Positions 24,781 through 37,000 of a DNA stretch of 64,000 nt are shown here, one piece after another. A program made the position numbers and the translations under genes. The notes beneath the pieces were generated by a model. That model ran no database searches. It had not been told where the DNA came from and saw nothing but the letters and a program-made list of their open reading frames with translations. The DNA comes from Macrosoma leucophasiata (taxonomy: Eukaryota > Arthropoda > Insecta > Lepidoptera > Hedylidae): positions 8,886,001 to 8,950,000 of the forward strand of contig JAWQUS010000003.1 in the NCBI GenBank assembly GCA_036365455.1, given 5' to 3'. Position 1 is the first letter of the stretch; each line of letters opens with the position of its first letter.

Positions 24781-25101
24781 ACGTAACTTCACGCCTGTAA
24801 TCCCCGAAGGGGTAGGCAGAGGTAAATGCATGCATTAAATCATACACGCAAACACCCACGACTCGCCGGTTACGTTTTGGCCCATGTAACAGGTGGCGAA
24901 CCTGTTGCCATCTCCGGGCACATTACCAAACTCCGGGGTACTGGGAAACTTCAAGAAAATGGAAAAATCCCAATAGAAGCAGAGATAAAGGATTTTAAAC
25001 CGTTATCTCTAATATCCCCCGACCCGAGAATCGAAACCAGGACCTCCTAGTGATAGTAGTGATAGTAGTGGCCTGCTACCACTTCGCTACTGAGGCAGTT
25101 T
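24781..25101 (-). mobile_element. tRNA-derived SINE family C, second full-length copy
   Basis: It is colinear with 10577-10886 over the whole length: tRNA-like head near 25101 (GCCTCAGTAGCGAAGTGGTA in sense) and CCTTCGGGGATTACAGGCGT near 24800. The B-box is mutated here (GTTTCGATTCTCGGG). AAAATATA-type sequence abuts both ends, a plausible short target duplication. Confidence 0.85.
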
Positions 25102-25109
25102 AAAATATA

Positions 25110-27035
25110 ATTTCATTTATATATAACGCGAATAATTTTTTAGTTCAAACAATTGAAATTGTAACTTGAGGATTTGCTGTGGTACAATAGATGAACAATA
25201 AGATGAAACAAAGTTCAGTTGCCAAGTTAGAGGCGAAAATAGACAAGACCGGATAACTTCGAATTTACACTGATTGCAGTCATACTCTGTGATTGTCTTC
25301 AATTGTTCTTGACCAAATGGAGGATGAGTATTCAGCTTTTGTTAATATACAAGTTTAACTGTTTAAAATCAAGATCAAGTTGATTTTGCTTCCATTATGA
25401 GAATAATTTTTGAAGAAAACGTTCGACTATTTTCGATTATTTAATTTCGTTAATATGTCGACTTTCGAGTGTATCAATCAAAGTGTATCTGTGTTCCGTA
25501 ATCTGTTCATCACAATTTGTTTTCTTCCAATTCACATTTCTGCACATTTTCATTTCTTCCTTATTCCTATCTGCGCACACAAGGATACAAGATAACGACG
25601 TTTTTATGGTTTCTATACCGAGAAGCTTTGCTTCTTGCCGAAATTTATTCTTCTAATAAGATTATTATAGGTAACGAAAAGTAATTTGACGATGTTATTC
25701 AATTTTACGATGATTTATAATTTGTATACCTTTTTAATTTTATGGATAATAGGCTCGCAGTTTATTTTCATGGTAATTGAATAGTGCAACATTGTATTGC
25801 CACTCTTGAAGCATACGCGATAACTAATAATCTATATGACGAAATTCATGAGGCCGAGGTAGAGGGCTCAATTAAAAATAAGATTCAATTTTTGGACATC
25901 CAATTCATAATTAACCACGCTGGTGCAGTGCCAACATATAGATGTATGTAGGCTAGGAGTAAAAGGAAGTAAGAGTAGTAGGAAAATCGATAATCGATAC
26001 TGATAATGTTCTAAAATATTCAAATACGAATTAAGGTGAGTATCAAGATTTTATCAAATATTTGGTAAAATCGATTAGAGAGACGGAAATTCTTACCTTC
26101 AAAACTAAATTACTAAACTGCTAAGTTCTTCACATCCAATATATTATTATGTCGTATTCTATATTCTTTTATCCATGTCCTAGTTATGGGTACCTATATC
26201 TTATGAATATTAAAATTTTACGTAAATATACTAGCTTGGTTTTCATTTTATATGCATAATAAAGTAAGAGTCATAAAACTCTAAAGAACCATAGAAGCTA
26301 TTCTTGGAATAATTTTACGATTTATTAAGTTTTACGTTCACCAAATAAGTGAGCCAGTTAGTAAATAAATGCTTGAAATGATGTAACAGGGTATACTGGG
26401 AGCATTATGGCAAACATTATTCGAATGCAAACACAGCTTACGACTTAATATGAGCAAATAAAGCAGGTCTGTTTACTAACTCATGCTTGCACGGAAAAAT
26501 ATTACACAGCGGCTGTCGCGGTTCCAATTTAACACGTAACGTACATCTACTGTGGCGGAAAATAACTTTAAATTAATGTTTACGACAATCCCAAACCGGG
26601 AGACCGCATCTCCGTGAATTGTAAATATGGAGTGGTAACGATAAAACTCGCATTAGAATTTAGTACCTTCCTCGGGACATTATTGTAATATGTTCCCACA
26701 ATGTTTCTCGACACAATGTTGATGAAACACATGTGGATTCATCTCGGATATTAGGTGCTTTTTGTCAAAGTATTAAAACGCTTTTATTTATTTGATTGAT
26801 AGTATTTAAGTTAGGGAATAAAATCTTGTGGTAAGAATGGTTAGTGTAAAGTTTTTATTAAATTATTGTATAATAAATAGTTATACCTACTTATGACTAC
26901 AATTTAAACTAAGTTCATCTTGCGAAATTCTAAGTATGCATGCAAAATTAAAATTGAATAATAACTCAGTCACAATACACTTTCGTTTATAATCGCTTCT
27001 AAAACACCTCTGTAATCATTAAAATTTGAATTATA
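25110..27035. other. Region upstream of the ALP first exon, nothing recognised
   Basis: AT-rich. An untranslated first ALP exon and promoter may lie here or further left, but I cannot place them; no TATA-box or initiator stands out. Confidence 0.4.
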
Positions 27036-27039
27036 AATA

Positions 27040-27252
27040 GACTGCAGAGGCCCAGGAAGACCAAGACTGACCTACCATAACCAAATAGGTCGAGTTCTGT
27101 CTGATGGTGGTGTCAAAAGTCTTAAGAATCGGCGTACATGTATGAAGAGAATGATGAAGGTAGACGAGGCACGAGAGGTTTGTCAGGACCGGGATATCTG
27201 GCGCTCTACACTCTCTGCCTACCCCGTTAGGGACCTGGCGTGAAGATACACA
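27040..27252 (+). mobile_element. 5'-truncated non-LTR retrotransposon, C-terminal coding end (family D)
   Basis: The + strand reads RPRKTKTDL, then after a break MKRMMKVDEAREVCQDRDIW and RSTLSAYPVRDLA followed by TGA and AAGATACACATATATA. RP(R/K)..W.D and DR..WR....AYP are typical of the C-terminal end of LINE proteins. Shorter copies are at 2218 and 30329, and inverted at 31083 and 49297. Confidence 0.7.
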
Positions 27253-27427
27253 TATATAAATAGACTCTTGTGTTCGGTGTAATGTAATGTAGTAGTAGAT
27301 AGTTTCCATTACCAAAAATACAAACAAATATGTAGTATAAAGTATTAGGAAAGTTTCATGATATTCCTGTTTAACTGTGCGACCTATGTTTCTATTTGTT
27401 GTCGTATATTATTTGTCATATTATAAT

Positions 27428-27738
27428 ACTAGCTTTTTTCCCGCGGCTTCGCTCGCATAAGATTTTCCCGTAGGAATTAGTGATATTTTGCCGCTGTAAA
27501 AAGTAGCCTAAATGTTGGCCAGGCTTAGTATGTATACATCAGAAAAAGTTTCATTCGAATCCGTCTAGTATCTTCGGAGATTAGTCTGGACAAAGGGACA
27601 AATAGACAGACAAAAAAAATTAAAATCATTGAAAAGTGTGCTAATACTATTTTAACATCGCCCCCAATTAGTTTTTCGTAAATATATACAATGTACAGAC
27701 ACGCGGATTTTACTGTTTTATTATATGTATATAGATAA
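27428..27738 (+). mobile_element. Dispersed repeat L copy
   Basis: It begins ACTAGCTTTTTTCCCGCGGC TTCGCTCGC, continues AAGTTTCATTCGAATCCGTC and ACAGACAGAC, and ends in a TTTATTATATGTATATAGAT tail. This is the arrangement common to this family. Confidence 0.6.
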
Positions 27739-27896
27739 AACTGTAGTTTAAAGCTAACATGCAATTGAAATAAAAAAAAAGAAATGAAATGGAAACAAAA
27801 AATTGACTTACAGTATGGGAGCATTTGTAGTCGTATTGTTTCGTCTAGCTAATTGTACAAGAGCAAAGAGAAATTTATCTTATGTTCCTTTTTCAG

Positions 27897-28086
27897 ACGG
27901 TGAGGTAAAATTAGTGGAAAAAAAACCAGCGGAGGCTTGATTCACGACACCTGCGGCTAGAAAGTCTGCACCGATGTGGCTTGTCAATCATGAGTGCTTG
28001 GTTCTGCATCGTGATCATGATGTCCACGATCAGTACCAGTGTGCTGTCACCAACACCACAAAATACTGAAGTAAAGGAAACGTATG
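27897..28086 (+). CDS. ALP: ALP exon 1: short 5'UTR, start codon and signal peptide
   Basis: The coding part is 27990-28086 (32 codons plus one base) and encodes MSAWFC followed by a hydrophobic core and a Pro/Thr-rich stretch, a typical signal peptide with likely cleavage after VLS. The donor is ATG|GTGAGC at 28086/28087. An upstream ATG at 27973 is out of frame with the ALP codons. I start the exon at 27897 because a pyrimidine-rich run ending TTTTTCAG stops at 27896, which implies an upstream untranslated exon. That acceptor is inference; the coding part is firm because it joins in phase to exon 2. Confidence 0.82.
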
Positions 28087-31000
28087 GTGAGCATTGCAGT
28101 AGTTTTATGCACTTTCAGAGTTTTTAAGGTTCCGTGCCCGAGGGGAAAAAACGGGTCCCTGTTACTGGGTCTCCACTGCCCGTCCGTCAATCTGTCTGTC
28201 TGTACATCTATCACCAAGCTGTATCTCATGAACCGTTATAGATAGAGACTGAAAAGTACAGTACAGTGTCTCCCAGCATACGGTATGCATACCGTATGCT
28301 GGGAGACACTGTAGGTACGACAACAGTTGCATCACTATCAAATCGTGAAATTGAATATACAATTTAACGAAGGTAGAAACAACATTTGGATTCAGACAGT
28401 CCAAGTAAACAACGCTCCTTAAAACATTGTGCTGACTTTAAAATTAAGGTAGCGTTCTCAGATACGTACCTTTACATTTAAAACTCGTTTAGAAAATTCA
28501 GTGTTCTAATTATAATTATCTATGATTTTACAATATTTTGCTGGAACCAAATTCCAACTTTTTTTTTTTTTTTTTATGTAATAAAAGTGGCAAACAAGCA
28601 TGCAGTTCACAGTTGATGTTAAGTGATGACTGCGGCCTATAGACACCCACACAATGACCAGAGGTCAAAATGCAGATGCGCTGCCACTCCTGAGGCATTA
28701 GGTGATATGCCTCTGTGCCTGAAATTACAGGGCCGTACATTACCACCTGACTGGAACACGATAGTGCTGAACACTACCATTTAGCGGCAAGTATATTAGG
28801 TAATGCGGTGGTGCCTACGCCCGCGAGCTCCGTCACTGGAACTCTACCACCAGTAAAACTGGATTTTGTAGTAATTATCCTACAGTAGGTATTATATTTC
28901 TTTGGAAATTCCACTGTAAAATAAATTTTACGCATATAAGGTTACTAACATCCTTTCGCCTTTTAGTTATACATTGTATTTTTATTCCTAGGACATTGCA
29001 GACTTGAAATATAGCAATGTATTCGCCATTTTAACTTTGGGATACACTGGGGACAGTCCAATAGTGTTCCTCTTTTTTGTTATTTATAGTACGTTTCTCT
29101 TTTGAACTCTTTGATGGAGCATTGTTAACTTAGACTATCTCAGTAGTCTAGTGGTTTCAGACAGCCTATTATGAATATCGGTTGATCTTCATTTCGATAG
29201 CCACTTTGCAGTACATTGGTATTTTGACGTAATGTGATAATGACGATAATTTTAGGAAAACTGTAATGTACCTACTGCTATGTGAATTTCAAATTGATGG
29301 CCATGGAGTTACAGAAAGCGCCTGTTGGTCACTATCACCAGGTGGAGGGATTAAATGATGACTGCACCCAAAAGACATCTACAAAAAACTAGAAGTCAAA
29401 ATGCAGATGCACTGTCATTTCTGAGACCTAAGTTATTTTGTCTCTGATAGACAAGAGACCATACGGGGTCAATCTATATATTTCGTACTGATTAACAAGA
29501 GTTAGTCTTCCAATTATCACTATCTACATTTACTCACTATATAGATTTTACAATCCTAAAAAGAGATAACACTTTGCTGAAACAAAACATAATCGGCTTT
29601 GTAGTAATTATCTTACAGGATTATATTTGCGAACTGCTCTTTAATCTTCTCTCTCCTTTCAATTTTTACTGTGAGTATTTGTTCTGGATTTTCATCATTG
29701 GAATTTTACCATTCTTTTGGTAGTTTTGTAATGCTACCCACGAAGCTTGGTAATCTGCCCGGACATGTCAATAAGCGCATTTAACATTATGCAAAACATA
29801 AATGTTGAATCTAGGGTACATGCTTGAATGGATGAATTTGTACCTACCCTTTTGGGGAATACAGGCGTGAAGTTATGTTACATTGAATATTATATTGACT
29901 CTAAAACATTTAATTAGTTCGCGTTCTCGGATAGTACACCTAATCAAGTTATTCACACATACTCATTTACAAGAGATAGTTTTCTAGCTACGATTTTACA
30001 ATCTCGAACGAGATAACATTAGGTTAGGATGAGGGTTTCGTATTTAATATTTTACAGTATTATATATCTTTAGAGATTCCGCTACAAAATAAAGTCTACG
30101 CATTTAAGCTTACTAGCGTTCTTTCGCCTTTTATTTACACAGTGTGAAACTATTTTATTTCTAGAACATTCTAGACTTGAAATATAGCAGTGTATTCGCC
30201 ATTACAACTTTGGAATACCCTGGGGACAGTCCAATAGTGTTTTTCTTTTTTGTTATTTGTCGCACGTTTCCTTTGCAAACAATTCTACAGGGTTGATTAA
30301 CTAAGTATGTAATATATTATCTATTATAAGTGAAGGTAGACGAGGCACGAGAGGTATGTCAGGACCGGGATATCTGGCGCTCTGCACTCTCTACCTACCC
30401 CGACAGGGACCTGGCATGAAGATACATTATAAGTGTTCATCATGAAATTGTGTTTTATTATGTATATTAAGTATGCTTTAAATAACTGTACCTACCTGCA
30501 ACAAACCAGCCAGGTTAGTTCATCTTAAAATTCGACCTACTAATTGATTATAATATGTTTTATATTATTAAATTATTTAATTACAGAATAAATGATGCTG
30601 GGAAAGATATATTGATATGTTTTTGGTACAATTTTAAATGAAATATACCAGTTTTAAAAGTAAAACACTTAAGTCAGCTATTTTATTTATATAAACGTCT
30701 CACTAGATTGAAAGCATATCGGTAATTCCCCTGTTATTTTGTTAAATATACTACGGAAAGTACTAAAAAGCCTATTATACTATACGATTTTTGTTCGTAA
30801 CAGGTGATGTAATAAGAATTTTAGTGGTGGTAGAATCCCAATGGCTAAGCTTGAAGACATAGGCATCACCACATTACCTTATTTTTCTACTGACGAATTC
30901 AGCGCTATGTATGGTAATGAATGACCCCGCAGTAACTAACACCGAGCCAAAACAATAAACAAATAAATAAAATAGTTTATAGTAGTTCGTCGCTAAAGTA

Positions 31001-34000
31001 CATTCTTTTATTCACATCGTCTTTTTCTGCCCTTTTAACATTCCATGGCAGTGGGCACCAAAGTCAACTTTTACATGTATTAACGTATCTTCACGCAAAG
31101 TCCCTTGCGGGGTAGGCAGAGAGTGGTGGAGCGCCAGATATCCCGGTCCTGACACACCTCCCTTGCTTCTTCTACATTCATCATTCTCTTCATAGATACA
31201 CGCCCATTTCTAAGATTGATGAATGTCAACTTTTTATGTTTTGATAATAATACAGACTTTAGTAATTTCGTTCAAATTTCACTTACTTAGTATAAAGTTG
31301 ATTCCTCCACACATAACCAACATCCTCTAACAATACCAGATAAACATTGCCATAGCGAGCGTTGCGCACGCGCAGGAATGCACTCGAAATAGAAATGTCT
31401 GCTTCATCTCAGCTTTATTACACGCATGCTAATAATTAATTATTCAGGTTTTTTTTTTCAATTTAAGATTAACAAACAGTTTACATCCAATATTGCATAA
31501 CAATAGGTACATTTCACAGCTTAAAGTCTTAATTATAATCATATAGGTGAATACAATACGTTTTCGTTCGGACTGAGCGTAAATCGTACAGGTAACGATT
31601 TCTAGTGCAGCTATCGTATACTCTAATAGGTCTTGTAGCTCTCAAGTAAATGCTTGACAACCTATTTAGTATGATAATATTCATAAATAATGCAAGGTAA
31701 GATCGTCAAATAGAAAATGTTTGTACCTACTTAGTTTGAAGACGAAAATGTTTTAACAAGTTTTAATATATTATTCTGTTTTACAGACCGCCATTACTGG
31801 TATGCCCAAGCCCAGGAAACGCTACAGAAGCGTTTGCAATACGCCACTGAGAAGAACCCAGTTGCCAAGTAAGTAAAAAAAAATCTTTCTTCTGAATTCC
31901 ACATTATTTTCTTAGTTATGCCTGCTCACGTAAGTCTGCGATGGTTCAAGTAAAAAAAGCAACAAAATTGTTTTCGATACTATGACAATGTAAAAAATAA
32001 GAGATCCTCATAAGTTGCCATTCTAATGGTTAAAGTTTTTTTGCACCTATATCTAACGTTGGCGGTAGGTTGTTAAAGTAATAAAATATGTTGATGCTTA
32101 ACCCCCCCCCTCTCCCTCTGTCTGTCTCTCTCTCTATTTCTCTCTATAATTGATATACGTTTTGTATAACAATGCTCTCTATCTATCTACCTATCTACTT
32201 TTTTCTTGTACGTTTTGATTCCTAATTTGCGCGTCCCGCATTATTGTATTTATTGCCTACCTAATCCAATTAGTTTTACCGCCATTGTTCGGTTGACTGA
32301 TTGCACTAGGGGAAGAATTCTTCTCCATTAGTATGCAGTGGAGTCGTCACGCCCCGTTGCGTAAATTCAGGATGACAAAATTCTAAATAAAATGTGCACA
32401 AAAAACGTAAGAAGTCAATGTCCAGGCGTTCACTGCAACGTGGTTCAAGTATTCAATGCTTAGTGACGCGGAAACATAAACCTTACAATGCGTGTCGTGT
32501 CAAGGACCAACCCTTTCTCTAGACCCTTGACTCAACTACTTGGCGAGAGTCTCTTGAGGCAGTCGACTCTCTTCACTGTAAGAAAATTGACCGTAATGAC
32601 TATGAAAAGTTAAAATAACGCTTGTGCGAACAACAAACAAATCTACCAACGAGTTAAACACTCGTTGGTGGATTTGTTTTTCTCAAAATATAACTGATTC
32701 GTGTAGAAATTATAAAGTATATGAACGATTGATGAACCACTCATCATTGAAACTTTAATTCGCTTAAAAATAGATATCTTCAATCAATATTATTGTTATA
32801 AGTATAACATGGATGACTGTTGAGACAAATCTTAATCAACCAGCGAGGCCAAGAATTGGATCTTACAGAAACGGTGAAATATCACTCCTACTAATTTAAT
32901 TTCATGAATATGAAAATAAATGAAGTCAATTCATATTACTGTTTTAAGCTATTATATATTAATATGGGTTAATCAACAATAGAAATCAAATGATCAATCA
33001 GGGTGTCCAAGAATTGTTTCTCCCAAAATGGTCTATTGTGATTGATAACTTTTAGCTTTCATTGCAGTCATTTTAAAAATAGCTCAATGCAATTAATATC
33101 TGTAAAATATTCTACTAAGCTACCAAAGTACACAATCGAGTTTTTCTTTCAATTAAATAATATAATTGATACGAGTATCAGCTGGTATAACACTGGGTGG
33201 TGAATCATTGTGAATTTGGAGCGTGCGTAATGTATTACTTTTGTTTCTTCTGATAAACTTCTCCACGTCTCAAGAGTACAGTCACGAGCATTAATATTTC
33301 AACGTGAAGATACATTATATTTCTGTTTTCTCCAGAAATAATGAAATAAGTTTCTGAAATATTATACTCCTGCTAAAATGTTATGCTGGACTAATGGACA
33401 ATAACTTAGGCCTCAGGGGTGGAAATGCATCTGCATTACCTCTGGTTTTCGTGTAGATGTCTATAGGAATACTGCAATAATAACTGTCATTTAGCATCCA
33501 TGTCAGCTAAGCTACATACTTGCTTGCCACCATCATTACATATAAACGTTCAAGCATACAGTTACCAGGAAGCGGCCTTATAAGTACTACATAAAAGTGA
33601 TAGCTTTACTTCATAAATGAAACCAAATGCCAAATTCAAATAAACTTATTATAATAGACTAAACTTCTTGAAGAATTGGCTGTGAAATACGTTTTAAGCC
33701 GGGAGCAGAGATGTTAATATATTAGTTTGAAATATATTTTTTTTAAGAATTAGAAGGATATAAAATTATTCTTTATGACGACAATGTCTGTTAGGAATGA
33801 TCATAAAAAATTGAATGTAGGAGGACGTAAATGTACGAGTAGAAAGTGGGTCCGTTGAAGTGCTGAAAGGTATAATGACGGATGTCACCGCGTCTGCTAC
33901 CCCATTTATTATCTTTTTAATTGGAACGCCACCCTGAACCTTTTTATTCAATTGCCTTCTATAATTCCACTTTATTCATAACCCGGCAGTCAAATTGAAC

Positions 34001-37000
34001 TGAATGCTAAGAATACAAAGAATAAAATTTCGGATTTTCTTATAAATTATCCACGATTCTCGTTTTTGGTCAATCGTTACGATGTGGAATTTATTTTGGA
34101 TGTGTTTTATTTCTGTGTGCCCCATAAGTTTCTTCCACTTAATGCCACTCCAATACAGCAGCGTTTTTGGCACCACATCCAGTTCCGTTCAGAACAAATA
34201 AGTTTCTCTACACACTCCACATTCCATTATGTCTAAATCTATTATGGCTACAGTCGTGTAATATTTTTTAGTTTGAAAAAGCTTTTGTTGTAACAGCGAA
34301 AATATTAAGTATAGCATTTTCCTTGTACGGTGAAAATAATGAGAGGTTTTTTTTAGTTATTCTTTTACTGGGGTAAGAAGATGCATTCAATATGAAGGTA
34401 GTAAAGATATCTAAAGGTGGTATGACTTGAAATATGTTACGATCTTTTTTGGTTAGTTTAGTGATGTGTGCACGCCGTTTGATACGGGGGTCCAGGATCG
34501 AAACCACTTTTGCTTCGGGTCTGGGTGTCTGTATATGTGTTGTGGGTGTACACCGGTACTCACGATGCAGATTTATACCTAGTGTGGGGCTGTGAGTGTT
34601 AGTTGTGAGTGTAGGCGTATTTATTTAATTTATGCAAGAACTAAAGTTTCTACTATGTGTTAAAATGCTTTTTGATTTTAGTCATAGCAAGTATTTACTA
34701 ATTTCATTGTTGGTGTTATTGGTTGCGCATTGATCTGTTAAAAAAGTGAACCCTAATTTACTTTTCCCATAGTAGAATAAAAAGCGTGAATGTTCAAATT
34801 ATGTGTAAATAAAAACTATAGGAGAAAATAATTTAAAATATTGAATTACTGTGAGTATAACTTACTGTTGCCCGCGACGTTCGTCTGGATGTTTTTAGTT
34901 TCGGCGCAAAAGTTGCCAATGTATAAATGGAGACAGGACAATTATAACAAAGGTGATAAGAAATGACCCCATAAAGAACTAGCCCTAATTTTCAGCACAA
35001 TTGCAAAACAACTTTAGACTTAGGATCAACACATCTACATTGTCTAGTTTTTAAATAGTGTATAAAGATCTACATAAAAACTAGAGTCATCATTTAAAGT
35101 CAACGAAAGCTATGCGAAATGTGAGTGTTTGGCACTTAATTACTCACGCTTTACACTACACTGCTATGGAGAAAGTAAATTGTGGTTCACTTTATTTAAC
35201 ACTAGCTGTGCCCGACTTCGTCCGCGTGAGAATTTATGATTGTTCAGTATATATCGGTACAGCCGTTCCCGAGATTTGAAAACAACAGACAGACAGACAA
35301 AAATAGTAAAACAAAATGTTTTGGTACATGTACAGTGTATACATATACGAGTATATGCATTTAGTAAAAAGCGGTTATTTTTAAATTACAAGCAGACACT
35401 CCAATTTTATTTATTTGTATTGATGTACCTACAGTTGGATACGAGATTACAATAAAAAAACCGGTCAAGTGCGTGTCGGGCCACGCGCATTGTAGGGTTC
35501 CGTAGTTATAGAGTAAGAGATGTAATTAAAAAAAAAATATATTTCGAATCGAAAATAAAAAAAAAATAACCGCGCGTTACTAGTAGGGGAGGTTACCCTA
35601 AAAAAAAAGTTTTTCACGTTTTTATTCTACCACTTTGTCGGCGTAATTCAGGTGTACCTATACTTGTGCCAAATTTAAAGTCTCTAGTACTAACAGTTTT
35701 TGCGCTAAACCGCGGACGGACAGATAGACAGACAGACAGACCGACAGACAGACAGACAGACGGACATGGCGAAACTATAAGGGATCCTTGTTTACTACGG
35801 AACTCTAAAAAAGCAGGAAAATGCATCCATTTTGTCGTTCTGCAGAACTGTCTTGTTATGTTCTTAATGTCTTTGTCACCTATTTAATGTCGCTATATGT
35901 AGTGTTATATATGAGAGTATAAATTAAATGTAGGTTTAAGTAGCTGCAAGTTACTTGCACGAGTCAACTACTCTTAATTTTGAGAATGAGAACTTAACGA
36001 CTATTCATAAAGTTTCACTGTGAGGTTAAATAGTTTAGCTTTTTAATTAAACTGTTGCCTTTGTCTTTTATTTTATCGTCACCATATAAATTAATAATTG
36101 CTTAAAATGCTTAATATTCTTTAAAAAAGAAACATATTCAGAAACTTGTATTAATTTTCCTTGTCTTTCCTAAAAGCATCATTAATTTAAAGTTTTTCAT
36201 TCAGATTATGACAATACAATAATACATTACAAAAAAAAAATCTATCACACTTTTTTTAAATGTTGTTAGTATATTTGACCCTTTGATTTACTATCGTGAA
36301 TTGAACTCATGCAGCAAATGAAGTATTTCTTGTGTATTCTATTTAACAATGGACGTCAAATAAAAGATGATTTATTTATATAATAGGTTGGGGAAAAAGT
36401 CTTTTCGCATTATAGTATGTATGAACTTGTAATAAAATCTCTTTGGCTGTAGTATTTGTATCTGGCTGGTTTTGGTATCATTGAAAGTTAAAATTTTAAA
36501 GAACTTAATTCCAAATTCAAATTAGGCAAATGTGTGATTTTTATTTGTTTTTCGTACTGTCAAGATCACTCATCAATCTAATGAAGAAATTCGATACATT
36601 TTAAAATTTTACTACAAAAAAGGTAAAAATGCAACGCAAGCCGCGAAAAAAATTTGCGATGTTTATGGACCTAGTGCAGTGTCTGTGAGAGTAGCACAAA
36701 TTTGGTTTAAGCGTTTTCAATCCGGAAATTTTGATGTCAAAGATGCACCTCGCTCTGTTCGCTCTATTACGGATAAAATGGATGCCATTTTTGAAAAAGT
36801 GGAGCAAGATCGACATATCAGTAGTTACGACGTACCTGAAGAACTGAGAATTGATCACAAAACAGTTTTGGCGCATTTGAAAAAAGCTGGGTACAAAAAA
36901 AAGCTCGATATTTGCATACCTCACGAGCTCACTGAAAGAAACCTAATGAACCGTGTACTCATTTGTGATTCTTTATTACGACGTAATGAAACCGAATCAT

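Larger units (their letters stand above)
28420..30290 (+). repeat. Locally repeated segment in ALP intron 1
   Basis: Related segments lie at about 28440-29115, 29480-29640 and 29890-30270. Shared words are GTTCTC.GATA, GATTTTACAAT, TTGTAGTAATTATC.TACAG, TTTCGCCTTTTA and CACTGGGGACAGTCCAATAG / CCCTGGGGACAGTCCAATAG. The first is interrupted by the family A element at 28559-28858. Only the first and third carry the GGGGACAGTCC block. Confidence 0.65.

Noticed and set aside
27525..27824. A 99-codon minus-strand frame just upstream of ALP exon 1
   Set aside because: It lies largely inside dispersed repeat L and is AT-driven hydrophobic translation.
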